A DNA stretch of 64,000 nucleotides. Origin: Methylobacterium sp. E-065. Lineage in GTDB: Bacteria; Pseudomonadota; Alphaproteobacteria; Rhizobiales; Beijerinckiaceae. A program made the translations under genes and the position numbers. The stretch spans positions 98,020-162,019 of the forward strand of contig NZ_JAKSYD010000230.1 of assembly GCF_022829605.1 (NCBI RefSeq), written 5' to 3'. Below are positions 42,866 through 53,100 of the stretch, one piece after another (within the stretch, counting starts at the first letter, position 1; each line of letters starts with the position of its first letter). Below the pieces are notes generated by a model. It was not told the origin of the DNA and searched no databases. It worked only from the letters and a program-made list of their open reading frames with translations.

Positions 42866-45511
42866 ATGCGCGCGCTTGAGCCGCGGCTGTTTCCGTACAT
42901 CTGGCGCTACTCGAAGGCCGACCAGTTCCGGATCTGCGCCGTCGTCCTGGCCTCACTGCCGTTCTACTTCGCCTCGCTCGACCTGCCCAAGCGCATCGTC
43001 AACGACGCAATCACCGGCAAGGCCTTCTCCCACGGCGAGGCGACCGCTTCGTTCCTCGACATCACCGTGTCGTGGCCCCAAGCGCTCGGCGGCGGGACGA
43101 CGCGGCTGTTCGAGGGGTTTCAGGTCGACCGGTTCGAGCTGCTGCTCGGCCTTTCCACCCTGTTCCTCGGCCTCGTGCTGATCAACGGCGCCTTCAAGTT
43201 CTGGATCAACCTGCAGAAGGGCATCTTGGGCGAGCGGATGCTCCGACGCCTGCGCTTCCAGTTGTTCTGCCTGATGCTGCGCTTCTCGCCGGAGACGCAG
43301 CGGGAGGTGAAATCCTCCGAGACCGCGACGATCATCCGCGACGAGGTCGAGCCGATCGGCTCCTTCATCGGCGACGCGATCGTGGTGCCGGTATTCCTGG
43401 GCACGCAGGCCGCAACCGCGCTCGCCTTCATCCTGATGCAGAACCTGTGGCTCGGCCTCGCGGCCGGCGGCATGGTCGCGGTGCAGATGACCGTGATCCC
43501 GCGGCTGCGCCGGGAGATCATCCGTCTGAGCCGCCGCCGACAGATCGCCTCGCGCGCCCTCGCGGGCCGCGTCGCCGAGGTGCTCGACGGGCTACCGGCG
43601 GTACTCATCAACGATACCGGCCGCTGGGAGCGGGCGGAGATCGGCGGGCGACTCTACAGCCTCTACGACCTGCGCCTGCGGATCTACCGGCGGAAGTTCG
43701 CGGTCAAATACCTCAACAACCTGCTCGCCCAGGTGACGCCGTTCCTGTTCTACGCGATCGGCGGCGTCTTCGCCCTGAAAGGCGAGCTCGATATCGGCCA
43801 GCTCGTGGCCGTCCTCGCCGCCTATCGCGACCTGCCCCCGCCGCTCAAGGAGCTGATCGACTGGGATCAGCAGCGCCTCGACGTCGAGGTGAAGTACGAG
43901 ACCGTGGCGGCGCATTTCGGGCCGCAGCGCCTGCAGCCCGCCGAACCCGAGTTAGGCGAGACGCCGCCGCCGCTCGGTAGCCCGCTCCGGGTCGAGGGCC
44001 TGACCTTGCGCGATCCGCAGGGCGGCGGCCCAATCGAGGTCGGCGACGCCGAGGTGCCACTGCCGACGCGGCTCGCCCTCGTCCCGCCCGGCCCGGCCGC
44101 CCAGGAATTCGCCCGCGTCCTCGCCGGCCTGCAGACCGCGCCGGGCGGCACGATCCGGATCGGTAAGCACGACCTGTCGATCCTGCCGCGGCCGGCTCAT
44201 GCCTATCGCATCGCCTTCGCCGGCGTGGAGCCGGTCCTGTTCCCGGGGACCTTGCGCGACAACGTGCTCTACGGCCTGCGCATCCGGCCGCTGCGGACTG
44301 GCAGCCTTGATCTCAGCAAGATGCGGATCAACGAGGCGGTGAAGACCGGCAACCCGTGCGACAGCGTTGACGACCCGTGGATCGACTACCGGCGGCTGGA
44401 AATCCGCAACGCCGAAGAACTGGACGCACACCTCCTCGATCTGCTGAGCCGCCTCGATCTCGGCGACGACCTGTACCGGTTCGGCCTCGGCGCCCTCAGC
44501 TCGGTCACCCACGAGACGCCGGTGGGCCAACGCATGATCGCGGCCCGGGAGCACCTGCGCGCGCATTTCGTCGAGAAGGGCCTTGCCGACCTCGTCATCC
44601 CCTTCGCCCGCGGCCGCTACAACGATCAAGCGACCGTTGGCGAGAACCTGCTGTTCGGGGTCCCGCGCGACCCGACGCTGTTGGATCCGCAGCGCCTCGC
44701 CGCGGCCCCGCTGTTCCGCGAGGCGCTGGAGGAGGCGCACCTCCTCGACGACCTCGACCGCATGGGCGTGGCCATCGCCAGCAGCCTCAAGGACATCTTC
44801 GCCGACGTGCCGCCCGGCCATCCGCTGTTCCGGCGCTTCTCGCTGATCACGGCGGATGCCCTGCCGGATTATCTGCGCCGGCTCGCGCGCCTGCCCGAGG
44901 ATGGGCGCCTCAGCGAGGCCGACAGCGTGGCGTTCCTTGCCCTCACCCTGGCCTATGTCGAGCCACGGATGCGCTTCGGCCTGCTCGACGAGGCGCTGCG
45001 CCAGCGCATCGTCGGCGCGCGGACCATCGTCCAGCGCCACATGCACGGTGACCATGGCTGCGACGTCGAATCCTACGATCCCAACCGGATCAACCCGCGC
45101 AGCACCGTGCTCGACAACCTGCTGTTCGGCCGTATCGACACGGCGCGGATGCACGGCGAGGCGATCATCCAGCGGGAGGCGCGGGCGGTATTCCGGGAGT
45201 TCGACCTGGAACGCCCGATCCAGCTGCGCGGTCTGGATAAGGAGGTCGGCAATCGCGGACAGCTCCTGACCGAGCGCGTGCGGGTGCGGATCGGCCTCGC
45301 CCGGGCCATCCTGCGCCGGCCGGAGGTTCTGGTGGTCGACCGGGTGGACGAGTTCCTTGAGCACGGCGTCGACACGCTGCTGGATGTCGCGGAGGCCACC
45401 CTGCCCCAGGCGAGCCTAGTGGCCAGCCTGTCCGCGGAGACGGATGCTGCCCGCTTCCCCGCGCGGCTGCCGCTGCGCAAGCCGGAGGCACGCCTGAAGG
45501 CCGCCGAATGA
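42866..45511 (+). CDS. ABC-exporter-like membrane protein with degenerate nucleotide-binding region
   Basis: 881 residues. The N-terminal half (to about 335) is an ABC transporter transmembrane domain (FYFASLDLPKRIVNDAITGK, GERMLRRLRFQLFCLMLRFS, PFLFYAIGGVFALKG). From about 370 a nucleotide-binding-like region follows, but the Walker A position reads LVPPGPAAQEFARVL with no GKS/T, the signature position LLTERVRVRIGLARAIL lacks LSGGQ, and Walker B ends VVDRVDE instead of DE. Three post-Q-loop-like motifs occur (TLRDNVLYG at about 462, ATVGENLLFG at about 589, STVLDNLLFG at about 746). I recall similarly enlarged alphaproteobacterial homologues; ATPase activity is doubtful. Starts: ATG 42866, or 42827. 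Confidence 0.8.
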   Translation: MRALEPRLFPYIWRYSKADQFRICAVVLASLPFYFASLDLPKRIVNDAITGKAFSHGEATASFLDITVSWPQALGGGTTRLFEGFQVDRFELLLGLSTLFLGLVLINGAFKFWINLQKGILGERMLRRLRFQLFCLMLRFSPETQREVKSSETATIIRDEVEPIGSFIGDAIVVPVFLGTQAATALAFILMQNLWLGLAAGGMVAVQMTVIPRLRREIIRLSRRRQIASRALAGRVAEVLDGLPAVLINDTGRWERAEIGGRLYSLYDLRLRIYRRKFAVKYLNNLLAQVTPFLFYAIGGVFALKGELDIGQLVAVLAAYRDLPPPLKELIDWDQQRLDVEVKYETVAAHFGPQRLQPAEPELGETPPPLGSPLRVEGLTLRDPQGGGPIEVGDAEVPLPTRLALVPPGPAAQEFARVLAGLQTAPGGTIRIGKHDLSILPRPAHAYRIAFAGVEPVLFPGTLRDNVLYGLRIRPLRTGSLDLSKMRINEAVKTGNPCDSVDDPWIDYRRLEIRNAEELDAHLLDLLSRLDLGDDLYRFGLGALSSVTHETPVGQRMIAAREHLRAHFVEKGLADLVIPFARGRYNDQATVGENLLFGVPRDPTLLDPQRLAAAPLFREALEEAHLLDDLDRMGVAIASSLKDIFADVPPGHPLFRRFSLITADALPDYLRRLARLPEDGRLSEADSVAFLALTLAYVEPRMRFGLLDEALRQRIVGARTIVQRHMHGDHGCDVESYDPNRINPRSTVLDNLLFGRIDTARMHGEAIIQREARAVFREFDLERPIQLRGLDKEVGNRGQLLTERVRVRIGLARAILRRPEVLVVDRVDEFLEHGVDTLLDVAEATLPQASLVASLSAETDAARFPARLPLRKPEARLKAAE

Positions 45512-45580
45512 TCGCGGCGTGATCCGGCGCACTGGCCTGCGGTTTACAGCCCAGCCCGTCTCCGGCACAGGGTGGCGCCT

Positions 45581-47017
45581 ATGCCCGTTCTCTTGGACGC
45601 GACCGTGACACAGGCCGGCACCACCCCGAGCCTCGCCGGGCTGCCGCGCGTGGTTCCTCCGCACCGCACGCCGCCGGAGCGGGAATTGCCGATCTGGGCC
45701 TATCTGCGCTCGATCCGCGACAACAGCCTCCGGGGTTTCCCCCGCCGCGCCTTCGAGGAACCGGTGACCCGCAGGGGCCTGCTCGGCCGGTCGAGCTTCA
45801 TCCTGAACGATCCGGAGGCGATCCGCCGGGTCCTCGTCGAGAATCAGGCGAATTACGCGCGCACCACCGGGACGATCCGGATCCTGCGCCCGATCCTCGG
45901 CGACGGCCTCCTGATCAGCGAGGGCTCGGCCTGGCGCCACCAGCGCCGGACGCTGGCCCCGGCCTTCACGCCGCGGGCGATCGACGGCCTCGTACCGCAC
46001 ATCGCGACCGCCATCACGGAGGGGCTGGAAAACATCGCCGTCGAGGCAAAAGCCGGCCCGGTCGACCTGTTCACCGCGTACTACCGACTCGCCCTGGAAG
46101 TGGCCGGGCGCGCCATGTTCTCGGTCGGCATGGACGAGCACGGACCGGAGCTGCGCCGGCTCATCGCCGCGTACGGCGAGCGGATGGGCCGGCCGCACCT
46201 GCTCGACATCGTGACACCCCCGGGCTGGCCGGTGCCGCTCGACTGGGCGCGCGGGCGCTTCCGCCGCCGCTGGATCCCGTTCCTCGACCGGATCATCGCG
46301 GCCCGCCAAGCCACGGACCGGAGCCAGGCCGGGTCGGGCGACCTGCTGGACCTGCTCGCGGCGGCGCGCAATCCCGACACGGGCGCCCCGTTCTCGCCGG
46401 CCGAGCTGCGCGATCAGGTGGCCACCATGATCCTCGCAGGCCACGAGACCACGGCCGGGACGCTGTTCTGGGCCTCCTACCTGCTGGCCCTCGCCCCGGA
46501 GGTGCAGGAGCGCGTCGCCGCGGAGGCACGGAGCGCAGATCTCGCCGATCCCACCGGCTGCCAGAGCGACGGGCGCCTCCCCCTCACCCGCGCGGTGATC
46601 GACGAGACCCTGCGCCTCTACCCGGCGGCCTTCGTGGTGGTGCGCCGAGCGCTTGGGCCCGACACGGTGGCGGGCCACGCGGTTAAGACGAGCGATATCG
46701 TGATGGTGAGCCCGTGGGTGCTCCACCGGCACCGGACGCTCTGGTCGGACCCCGACGCGTTCGATCCCGGCCGGTTCCTGCCGGGGGCGCCCCCGCCACC
46801 GCGCTTCGCCTATCTGCCGTTCGGCGCCGGCCCGCGGGTCTGCATCGGCGCGCAATTCGCGCTCAGCGAGGCGGTGATCGCGCTGGCGCACCTGCTGCGG
46901 CGGTTCCGGTTCGTGCTGGACGATGCGGAGCCGATCCTGCCCCAGGCCGTGGTCACCACCCAGCCGGAGCGGGCGGCCCGATTCCGGCTGATCCCGCGGG
47001 ATCCGTTCGGCTCCTGA
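45581..47017 (+). CDS. Cytochrome P450
   Basis: 478 residues with all P450 landmarks: I-helix oxygen-binding AGHETTAG, K-helix ETLRLYP, and the heme-thiolate loop FGAGPRVCIGAQFA with the proximal Cys. No membrane anchor is seen, so it is probably a soluble bacterial monooxygenase needing ferredoxin and reductase, neither of which is adjacent. ATG 45581 has AGGGTGG six bases upstream; GTG 45572 is an alternative. Begins 69 bases after the ABC-like gene on the same strand, so co-transcription is possible. Substrate unknown. Confidence 0.93.
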   Translation: MPVLLDATVTQAGTTPSLAGLPRVVPPHRTPPERELPIWAYLRSIRDNSLRGFPRRAFEEPVTRRGLLGRSSFILNDPEAIRRVLVENQANYARTTGTIRILRPILGDGLLISEGSAWRHQRRTLAPAFTPRAIDGLVPHIATAITEGLENIAVEAKAGPVDLFTAYYRLALEVAGRAMFSVGMDEHGPELRRLIAAYGERMGRPHLLDIVTPPGWPVPLDWARGRFRRRWIPFLDRIIAARQATDRSQAGSGDLLDLLAAARNPDTGAPFSPAELRDQVATMILAGHETTAGTLFWASYLLALAPEVQERVAAEARSADLADPTGCQSDGRLPLTRAVIDETLRLYPAAFVVVRRALGPDTVAGHAVKTSDIVMVSPWVLHRHRTLWSDPDAFDPGRFLPGAPPPPRFAYLPFGAGPRVCIGAQFALSEAVIALAHLLRRFRFVLDDAEPILPQAVVTTQPERAARFRLIPRDPFGS

Positions 47018-47158
47018 GGTTCGGACGCATCCGCCCAGACACCGGTCTCGCCAGGTTAGCGTCGACCGGATACAGCCTCGCGAACACGACGAAACCGCAC
47101 CCGGCGGACCGGGCGCGGCTTCTGGATTGCGTGCCGGCGGGAGCGACTCCGCTGCGGC

Positions 47159-47497
47159 TCAAGCGGCCTTCTTGGAAGAACCGAGCCGCCCGCCCTTGTT
47201 GGCAGCGACCTCGGCGAGCTTGGCCGCAAGCTTCGCGTCGAGCTTGCCGGCGACACCGAGCGGAAGCTCGATGTCGAGGCCGAGGGTCGAGACGCCCTCG
47301 CCACGCTCCAGGGTGACCTTCACCTTGTCGGCTTCCACCGACACGTGGTTGGCGATCACCGCCAGGATCTCGTCCCGGAGCTGCATCACGAGATCCGGAC
47401 GCCCGGACTCGGCCCGCTCGTGGGCGAGGATCAGTTGGAGGCGGTCGCGCGCGACCGAGCCGGAGTTGCGCTTCTGGAAGAGGCCCAGGATGCTCAT
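47159..47497 (-). CDS. minE: Cell division topological specificity factor MinE
   Basis: 112 residues. The N-terminal amphipathic helix (SILGLFQKRNSGSVARDRL) and the anti-MinCD helix (LQLILAHERAESGRPDL) are diagnostic. MinE stimulates MinD ATPase and drives Min oscillation or gradients that keep division at midcell. The ATG overlaps the minD stop (ATGA). A C-terminal Ala/Lys-rich tail (about 25 residues) extends beyond the E. coli length. Confidence 0.96.
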   Translation of the reverse strand: MSILGLFQKRNSGSVARDRLQLILAHERAESGRPDLVMQLRDEILAVIANHVSVEADKVKVTLERGEGVSTLGLDIELPLGVAGKLDAKLAAKLAEVAANKGGRLGSSKKAA

Positions 47498-48309
47498 GCC
47501 GCCCTCCGCATGAACAGCTTGTCGAGGAACGACTTGCGCTCGACCGGCAGGCTCATCGGAACCTTCTCGCCCTTCAGCCGGCGCGCCGCGTCGGCATAGG
47601 CCCGCGCCGGGGCGCAGAGGGGGTTGTTGAGGGTCACCGGGCAGCCGAGGTTCGAGGCGCGCAGCACCTCCTGGCTCTCCGGGATGATCGCGAGCAGCGG
47701 GATCGACAGGATGTCGAGCACGTCCTCGGTCTTCAGCATGTCGCCGCGGTCGGCCCGCAACGGGTCGTAGCGGGTGAGGATCAGGTGCTTCTCCATCTCC
47801 TCGCCCTTCTCCGCCTTGGCGGTCTTGGAATCGAGCAGACCGATGATCCGGTCGGAGTCACGCACCGAGGACACCTCGGGGTTGGTCACCACCACCGCCA
47901 CGTCGGCGTGGTGCATGGCGAGCTGGGCGCCGCGCTCGATACCTGCGGGCGAGTCGCAGATCACCCAGTCAAACTTCTCGCGCAGCTCTTCCATCACCCG
48001 GGCGACGCCGGCGTCGGTGAGCGCATCCTTGTCGCGGGTCTGCGAGGCCGGGAGCAGGTGCAGGGTATCGACCCGCTTGTCCTTGATCAGCGCCTGCGTC
48101 AGCTTGGCGTCGCCGTTGACCACGTTGATCAGGTCGTAGACCACGCGGCGCTCAGCGCCCATGATCAGGTCGAGGTTGCGCAGGCCGACGTCGAAATCGA
48201 CGACGCACACGCTCTGACCACCCTGCGCCAGGGCCGCTCCGAGGGCCGCGGTCGTCGTCGTCTTGCCGACGCCGCCCTTGCCCGATGTGACGACGAGAAC
48301 CTTTGCCAC
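47494..48309 (-). CDS. minD: Septum site-determining ATPase MinD
   Basis: 271 residues. Deviant Walker A SGKGGVGKTTTTAALG, then VCVVDFDVGLRNLDLIMGAE and NPEVSSVRDSDRI; the C-terminus ends in a membrane-targeting amphipathic helix (RKSFLDKLFMRRAA). MinD recruits MinC to the membrane. GTG start at 48309 with AGGGAGA nine bases upstream, 29 bases after minC. Confidence 0.97.
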   Translation of the reverse strand: MAKVLVVTSGKGGVGKTTTTAALGAALAQGGQSVCVVDFDVGLRNLDLIMGAERRVVYDLINVVNGDAKLTQALIKDKRVDTLHLLPASQTRDKDALTDAGVARVMEELREKFDWVICDSPAGIERGAQLAMHHADVAVVVTNPEVSSVRDSDRIIGLLDSKTAKAEKGEEMEKHLILTRYDPLRADRGDMLKTEDVLDILSIPLLAIIPESQEVLRASNLGCPVTLNNPLCAPARAYADAARRLKGEKVPMSLPVERKSFLDKLFMRRAA

Positions 48310-48338
48310 GCGTCGATCTCCCTAAATCCAGAGCTGAA

Positions 48339-49067
48339 TTAATCTAAGCTTGCCATTCGGATGTTGCCGCCATCGAGCCAGACCTGGGCGGCCTTGCCGC
48401 GCAGGGCCGTGCCCATGTCCTCCGCCGTCCGCACGAGGCGGTCGATCCCCAGCAACTCGGGCTCGAATTTGCGGCAGTAGATTCGTGCGCGCGGGTTGCG
48501 CGCGGCTCCGGCGATCGCGCGACCGCGCAGGGCGCCGTAGACGTGGATCGAGCCCCCCGCCAGGATCTCGGCCCCCGAGGAGACCGAGCCCATCACGGTC
48601 ACGTCGCCGGTCGGGTTGATGATGCTCTGACCGGAGCGAACCGAACCCTCGACGGTGATCGAGGTGACCACCTGCGGCTCCGGCTCGGCCGGGACGCTCG
48701 GGATCTCGATCTTGTCGGACGGGTGTCCCTTGAGGAGGAGCGGCGGCAGGCCCTCGCCGATGAGGTCGGTACCCTCGATCCCCAGGACCGCGATGCCGCG
48801 GGCCTTGAGTTCACGCATGAGCGTCTCGAGGGCGTCCGGCTCGGGCTTGAGCTGGGCGCAATCCAGGATGACGGCCCGGCCTTTCAGCAGAGCCGGCGAG
48901 CGCTTGAGCGCCGCGTCGAGACCCGCGAGCCACTGCGGAAGCGGCGGTTCGGGGGAGAGGGCCAGGGCCTTGAAGGCCCGCCCGCGCAGGCTGAGCGGCC
49001 GGGGCGCGGAGGGAGATGCCGCCTGGGCGGTCTCCGGATCGATTGGCTCGGGGTGGGTCTCGCTCAT
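48339..49067 (-). CDS. minC: Septum site-determining protein MinC (canonical copy)
   Basis: 242 residues. The N-terminal FtsZ-inhibiting domain (LSLRGRAFKALALSPEPPL, then RAVILDCAQL) is followed by the C-terminal right-handed beta-helix that binds MinD: VRSGQSIINPTGDVTVMGSV, GGSIHVYGALRGRAIAGA and CRKFEPELLGIDRL. The RSGQ motif for MinD contact is present. First gene of minC-minD-minE. A paralogue lies 204 bases upstream. Confidence 0.95.
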   Translation of the reverse strand: MSETHPEPIDPETAQAASPSAPRPLSLRGRAFKALALSPEPPLPQWLAGLDAALKRSPALLKGRAVILDCAQLKPEPDALETLMRELKARGIAVLGIEGTDLIGEGLPPLLLKGHPSDKIEIPSVPAEPEPQVVTSITVEGSVRSGQSIINPTGDVTVMGSVSSGAEILAGGSIHVYGALRGRAIAGAARNPRARIYCRKFEPELLGIDRLVRTAEDMGTALRGKAAQVWLDGGNIRMASLD

Positions 49068-49190
49068 GTCCGCCCGTTAAGAGTCCTTACCGGACCATTG
49101 ACGGCGGGTATGGTTACCGAAGGGTTAAGTTTCTGATCCGGTCGGCAAATTCTGCCGGGATCCCGGTATCAGTGCGGTAATGGACGATCG

Positions 49191-49208
49191 CGGGCCGTGA
49201 TCGGCCCG
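49191..49208. terminator. Hairpin between the two minC genes
   Basis: CGGGCCG (49191-49197) and CGGCCCG (49202-49208) pair around TGAT, 64 bases past the stop of the upstream minC paralogue; a perfect palindrome CCGGGATCCCGG lies at 49155-49166 as well. Together they suggest that the two minC genes are separate transcripts. Confidence 0.5.
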
Positions 49209-49271
49209 TTCCAACCCTCACGAAAGCCGCACTCAGCGGGATGGGCCGAAACATTCGGCGATCGACGACCC

Positions 49272-49991
49272 TCAGCCCCGTTCGAACAAATTCAGCTTGA
49301 TCGCGTCCTCGAGCAGCCGCACCTCTACGGCCTGTCCCCGAAAGGCCGGATCGAGATCGTCGGCGGCGCGGTAGAGGCCGTCGATCGCCACCAGTTCCGG
49401 CTCGAACTTGCGGCACCAGATCCGCGCGGCCGGGTTCCCGGCCGCCCCCGCGATCGCCCTGCCACGCAGGGCGCCGTAGACGTGGATCGAGCCCCCCGCG
49501 ATGACCTCAGCCCCCGAGGCCACGGCGCCGAGCACGGTCACGTCGCCCTCCAGATGCAGCACGGTCTGGCCTGAGCGCACCGGCGTATCGAGGATCAGCG
49601 AGCGCGCGGCCTCTTTGGGCTGGGGCCCCGTCGGCGGCGCTTCGCCGGAAGCGGACGTGTCGATCTCACCGGCGGCGCGCCCGCCCGACAGGGCCGGCGG
49701 CATCCCGGGCCCTAGCAGCGCCGGCGGTGCGCCCTCGATCCCCAGGATGGCGATGTGGCGCGCCGCGAGGTCGGCCAGCAGCCCGTCGAGGTCCTCCCGC
49801 GTCAGCCGCAGGCCCCCGAGGTCGAGGATCACCGGACGCCCCGCGAAAAAATTCGGCGCGCGCCGGTTCAGCGCGTCGAGGTCGCCGAGCCAGTCGGCCA
49901 CGGGTGGGATGGGCGCCAGGACGGTCGCCATGAAGGACCGGCCGCGGAAACGGATCGGCGGGCGGGCCGGCTCGGATGTCGGCTGGGTCAC
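49272..49991 (-). CDS. Second MinC paralogue
   Basis: 239 residues with the complete MinC architecture: N-terminal domain (IRFRGRSFMATVLAPIPPV, then RPVILDLGGLRL) and C-terminal beta-helix (VRSGQTVLHLEGDVTVLGAV, GGSIHVYGALRGRAIAGA, CRKFEPELVAIDGL). The MinD-contact RSGQ motif is retained. The N-terminal half and the linker differ considerably from canonical MinC; the beta-helix is nearly identical in places. GTG start at 49991 is the best fit; ATG 50027 is an alternative. Could be a second FtsZ inhibitor sharing MinD. Confidence 0.9.
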   Translation of the reverse strand: MTQPTSEPARPPIRFRGRSFMATVLAPIPPVADWLGDLDALNRRAPNFFAGRPVILDLGGLRLTREDLDGLLADLAARHIAILGIEGAPPALLGPGMPPALSGGRAAGEIDTSASGEAPPTGPQPKEAARSLILDTPVRSGQTVLHLEGDVTVLGAVASGAEVIAGGSIHVYGALRGRAIAGAAGNPAARIWCRKFEPELVAIDGLYRAADDLDPAFRGQAVEVRLLEDAIKLNLFERG

Positions 49992-50142
49992 GGGTATCTT
50001 CGATGTCGCTGCAATCGTCGCCTGCATCCATGCTTTGCCGGCGCGCGCTGGGCAATCCCGCAGAGGCCCGTGTGACGCCCTGGCGAGGTCGCCGCTGCGT
50101 TTCTGTTGTAGAGAGGTGCCGCAGCCGATCCGGACGAGGCCC

Positions 50143-53100
50143 TTGAGCAGCATCCCAGTCCAAAAACCCTTCGTCGTCGATGACCTGACCCGGGCCAACC
50201 AGCGCCGGGCGGCCGATCCGCGGGCCTCGGCCTGGGTCTCGGCCAATGCCGGGGCCGGCAAGACCAAGGTGCTGACCGACCGCGTGGTGCGCCTGCTGCT
50301 CGACGGGTCGCCGCCCGGGCGGATCCTGTGCCTGACCTTCACCAAGGCGGCCGCCGCCAACATGGCGATCCGCGTGTTCCGGCTGCTCGGGCGCTGGGTG
50401 ACCCTCGACGACGCGACGCTGGCGGCGGAACTCGCCGAGCTCACCGGCGAGCGCGCGGATCCTGAACGCCTGCGCATGGCCCGCCGGCTGTTCGCCCGGG
50501 CGGTGGAGACACCGGGCGGCCTCAAGATCGAGACCCTGCACGCCCTGTGCGAGCGGCTGCTGCACATGTTCCCCTTCGAGGCGAACGTTCCAGCCCGCTT
50601 CGTGGTGCTCGACGACACCAAGGCCCGGGAGATTTTCGAGATCGAAATGGCCAACGTCCTGGCCGACGCGGTCTCGAACGGCGACACGCCGCTCAGCGCC
50701 GCCCTGGCCCGGGTGACCCCCGAGGCGACGGGCGATGCCCTGCGAGCGGCGATCCGGTCCGCGCTGCGGGCCAGGGGCTTCATCGGCGACGCGGCCGGCC
50801 TGGAAGCCGCGTTCGGGCGCCTGCACGGGGCGCTCGGGCTCGCGGCCGAGGAGACGGCCGAGCGGATCGAGGCCGCGATCCTCGATGGCGGCCCAGGATG
50901 CGCACCGGAGGACAGGGCCGGATTGGTCGCAGCGCTCCGCACCGGCAAGGCCAACGACGAGAAACTCGCCGACGCGCTGGCAGAGGCGGAGGCGGAACGC
51001 GCCCGCTCCGAAGGGTTTCCCGACCGGGCCGAGGCGCTGGCCCTCTACCGGTCGGTCTTCTTCACCCAGAAGGACGAGCCCAAGGCCGACAGCAGCCTGG
51101 GCACCAAGGCCGTTCCGGCCGCCGCCAAGGAGGCGCTGATCGCCGAGCGCGACCGACTGGACCCACTGTTCGATCGCCTGCGCGCCGCCCGGGCCCATGC
51201 CCGCACACAGGCGCTGTTCCAGATCGCCGCCGAGATCCACCGTCGGATCGAGGCCCAGAAGGCCAGGCTCGGCGCCCTCGACTTCGACGACCTGATCCAC
51301 AAGGCCCTCGACCTGCTCGGACGTGTCGGCGCTGGCTGGGTCCTGTACAAGCTCGACCGGGGGATCGATCACGTCCTGGTCGACGAGGCGCAGGACACCA
51401 ACCCGGAGCAATGGGCGATCCTGCGGGCGATCACCCAGGAATTCGCCGCCGGCGAAGGGGCCCGGATCGGTAACCGGACCCGCTTCGCGGTGGGCGATCC
51501 CAAGCAGTCGATCTACGGCTTCCAGGGTGCGGAGCCGCGGGAATTCGCACTGACGCGTGCGGCCTGGATCTCGGAATCGCGCTCGGCCGGCCTGACCTTC
51601 GAGGACGTGCCGCTCACCCTGTCGTTCCGCTCGACCAGCCTCGTGCTGCAGGCCGTCGATGCCGTTTTCGCCCTCGATGCCCACAACGAGGGCCTGTCCT
51701 TCGAGGACACGGTGCGCCAGACCGTCCATGCCAGTGCGCGGCCCGGCGCGCCCGGCGCCGTGGAGCTGTGGCCGATCGCCGAGCCCGAGCCCGCGGCCGA
51801 GCCCGATGCCTGGACGGCCCCGGTCGACGCGCCGGAGACCAGCGCTCCCGCGATCGTTACGGCTCGCCGGGTGGCGCAGGCGGTGCGGACCTGGGTCACC
51901 CGGGGCGACGCGACCGGCCGCGTGTGGCGCCCCGGCGACGTGCTGATCCTCGTGCGCAAGCGCGGACCGGCCTTCGAGGAGGTGATTCGCGCCCTGAAGG
52001 GCCTCGCTGTCCCGGTGGCGGGCCAGGACCGGCTGGAGGTTTCGGCCCATATCGCGGTGGCCGATCTCGTCGCTGCCGGCCGGGCCGGCCTGCTGCCCGC
52101 CGACGACCTGACGCTTGCCACCGCGCTCAAGACGCCGCTGGTCGGGCTGACCGACGAGGATCTGGTGCGGATCGCCGCCCGCCGCGACCTGTCGGAAACG
52201 CTGGAGGATGCCCTCCACCGCCACGCCGCTGCGGGCGACGCGGCGGCGCTTCACGGGCTCGCGACACTGACAGAGTGGATCGCGCTGGCGAGCCTGCACG
52301 GTCCGTTCGGCTTCTATGCGCGACTGCTCGGGCCGTTGGGCGGCCGGGCCAAGCTCGTCGCTCGACTCGGCGGCGAGGCGGGGGACGCCATCGACGTGTT
52401 CCTTGCCGCCGCCGCGCAGGCCGAAACCGGTGAGGATGCCCCCTCGCTCGGCGGCTTCCTGGCCCGCTATGTCGGCGCCGAGGCCGGGCACACGGTCAAG
52501 CGCGACCTCGAATCCGGGCGCGACGAGGTGCGCGTCATGACGGTTCACGGCGCCAAGGGCCTGGAGGCGCCGGTCGTGTTCCTCCTCGACGGCTGCGAGC
52601 CCCTGGGCCGGAACGATCCGCCCCTGCTGCCGCTGCCGGCGACCGGACCCGCTTTGCCGCCGGTCTGGTCCGGCGGTCGGACCCAGGATTGCGCCGCCAC
52701 CGAAGCCGCCCGCGCCGCCCTGCTCGCCCGGGCGCGGCAGGAGCACAACCGCCTGCTCTACGTGGCCATGACCCGGGCGGCCGACCGGCTCATCGTCGCG
52801 CCCTTCCGCGGCCACGAGCGCGAGACCGAGGCCGCGTGGTGCCGCATGGTCCAGGCCGGCCTTGAGACGACGCTGGGTGCGGGCCAGACTGTCGAGCTCT
52901 CCTACGGCCCGGCGACCGTGTGGCAGGAGGGGGCCGAGTCGCCCCGCGAGCGCGAAAAGCTGCCCCCGGCCGCGGCGCCGGTACCAGAGCCTGGCTGGCT
53001 CCGCAGCCCCGTTCCGCCGGAGCCAGAGGCGCCAACGCTCAACCCGTCCGGAGCGCTCGCTGCGGCGGACGGCACCCGCGTGCCGCCGCCACGCCTCGCC

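Noticed and set aside
49501..50142. N-terminal extension of AddA by 214 codons
   Set aside because: It is antisense to the second minC; the AddA homology starts at the helicase N-terminus just after 50143.
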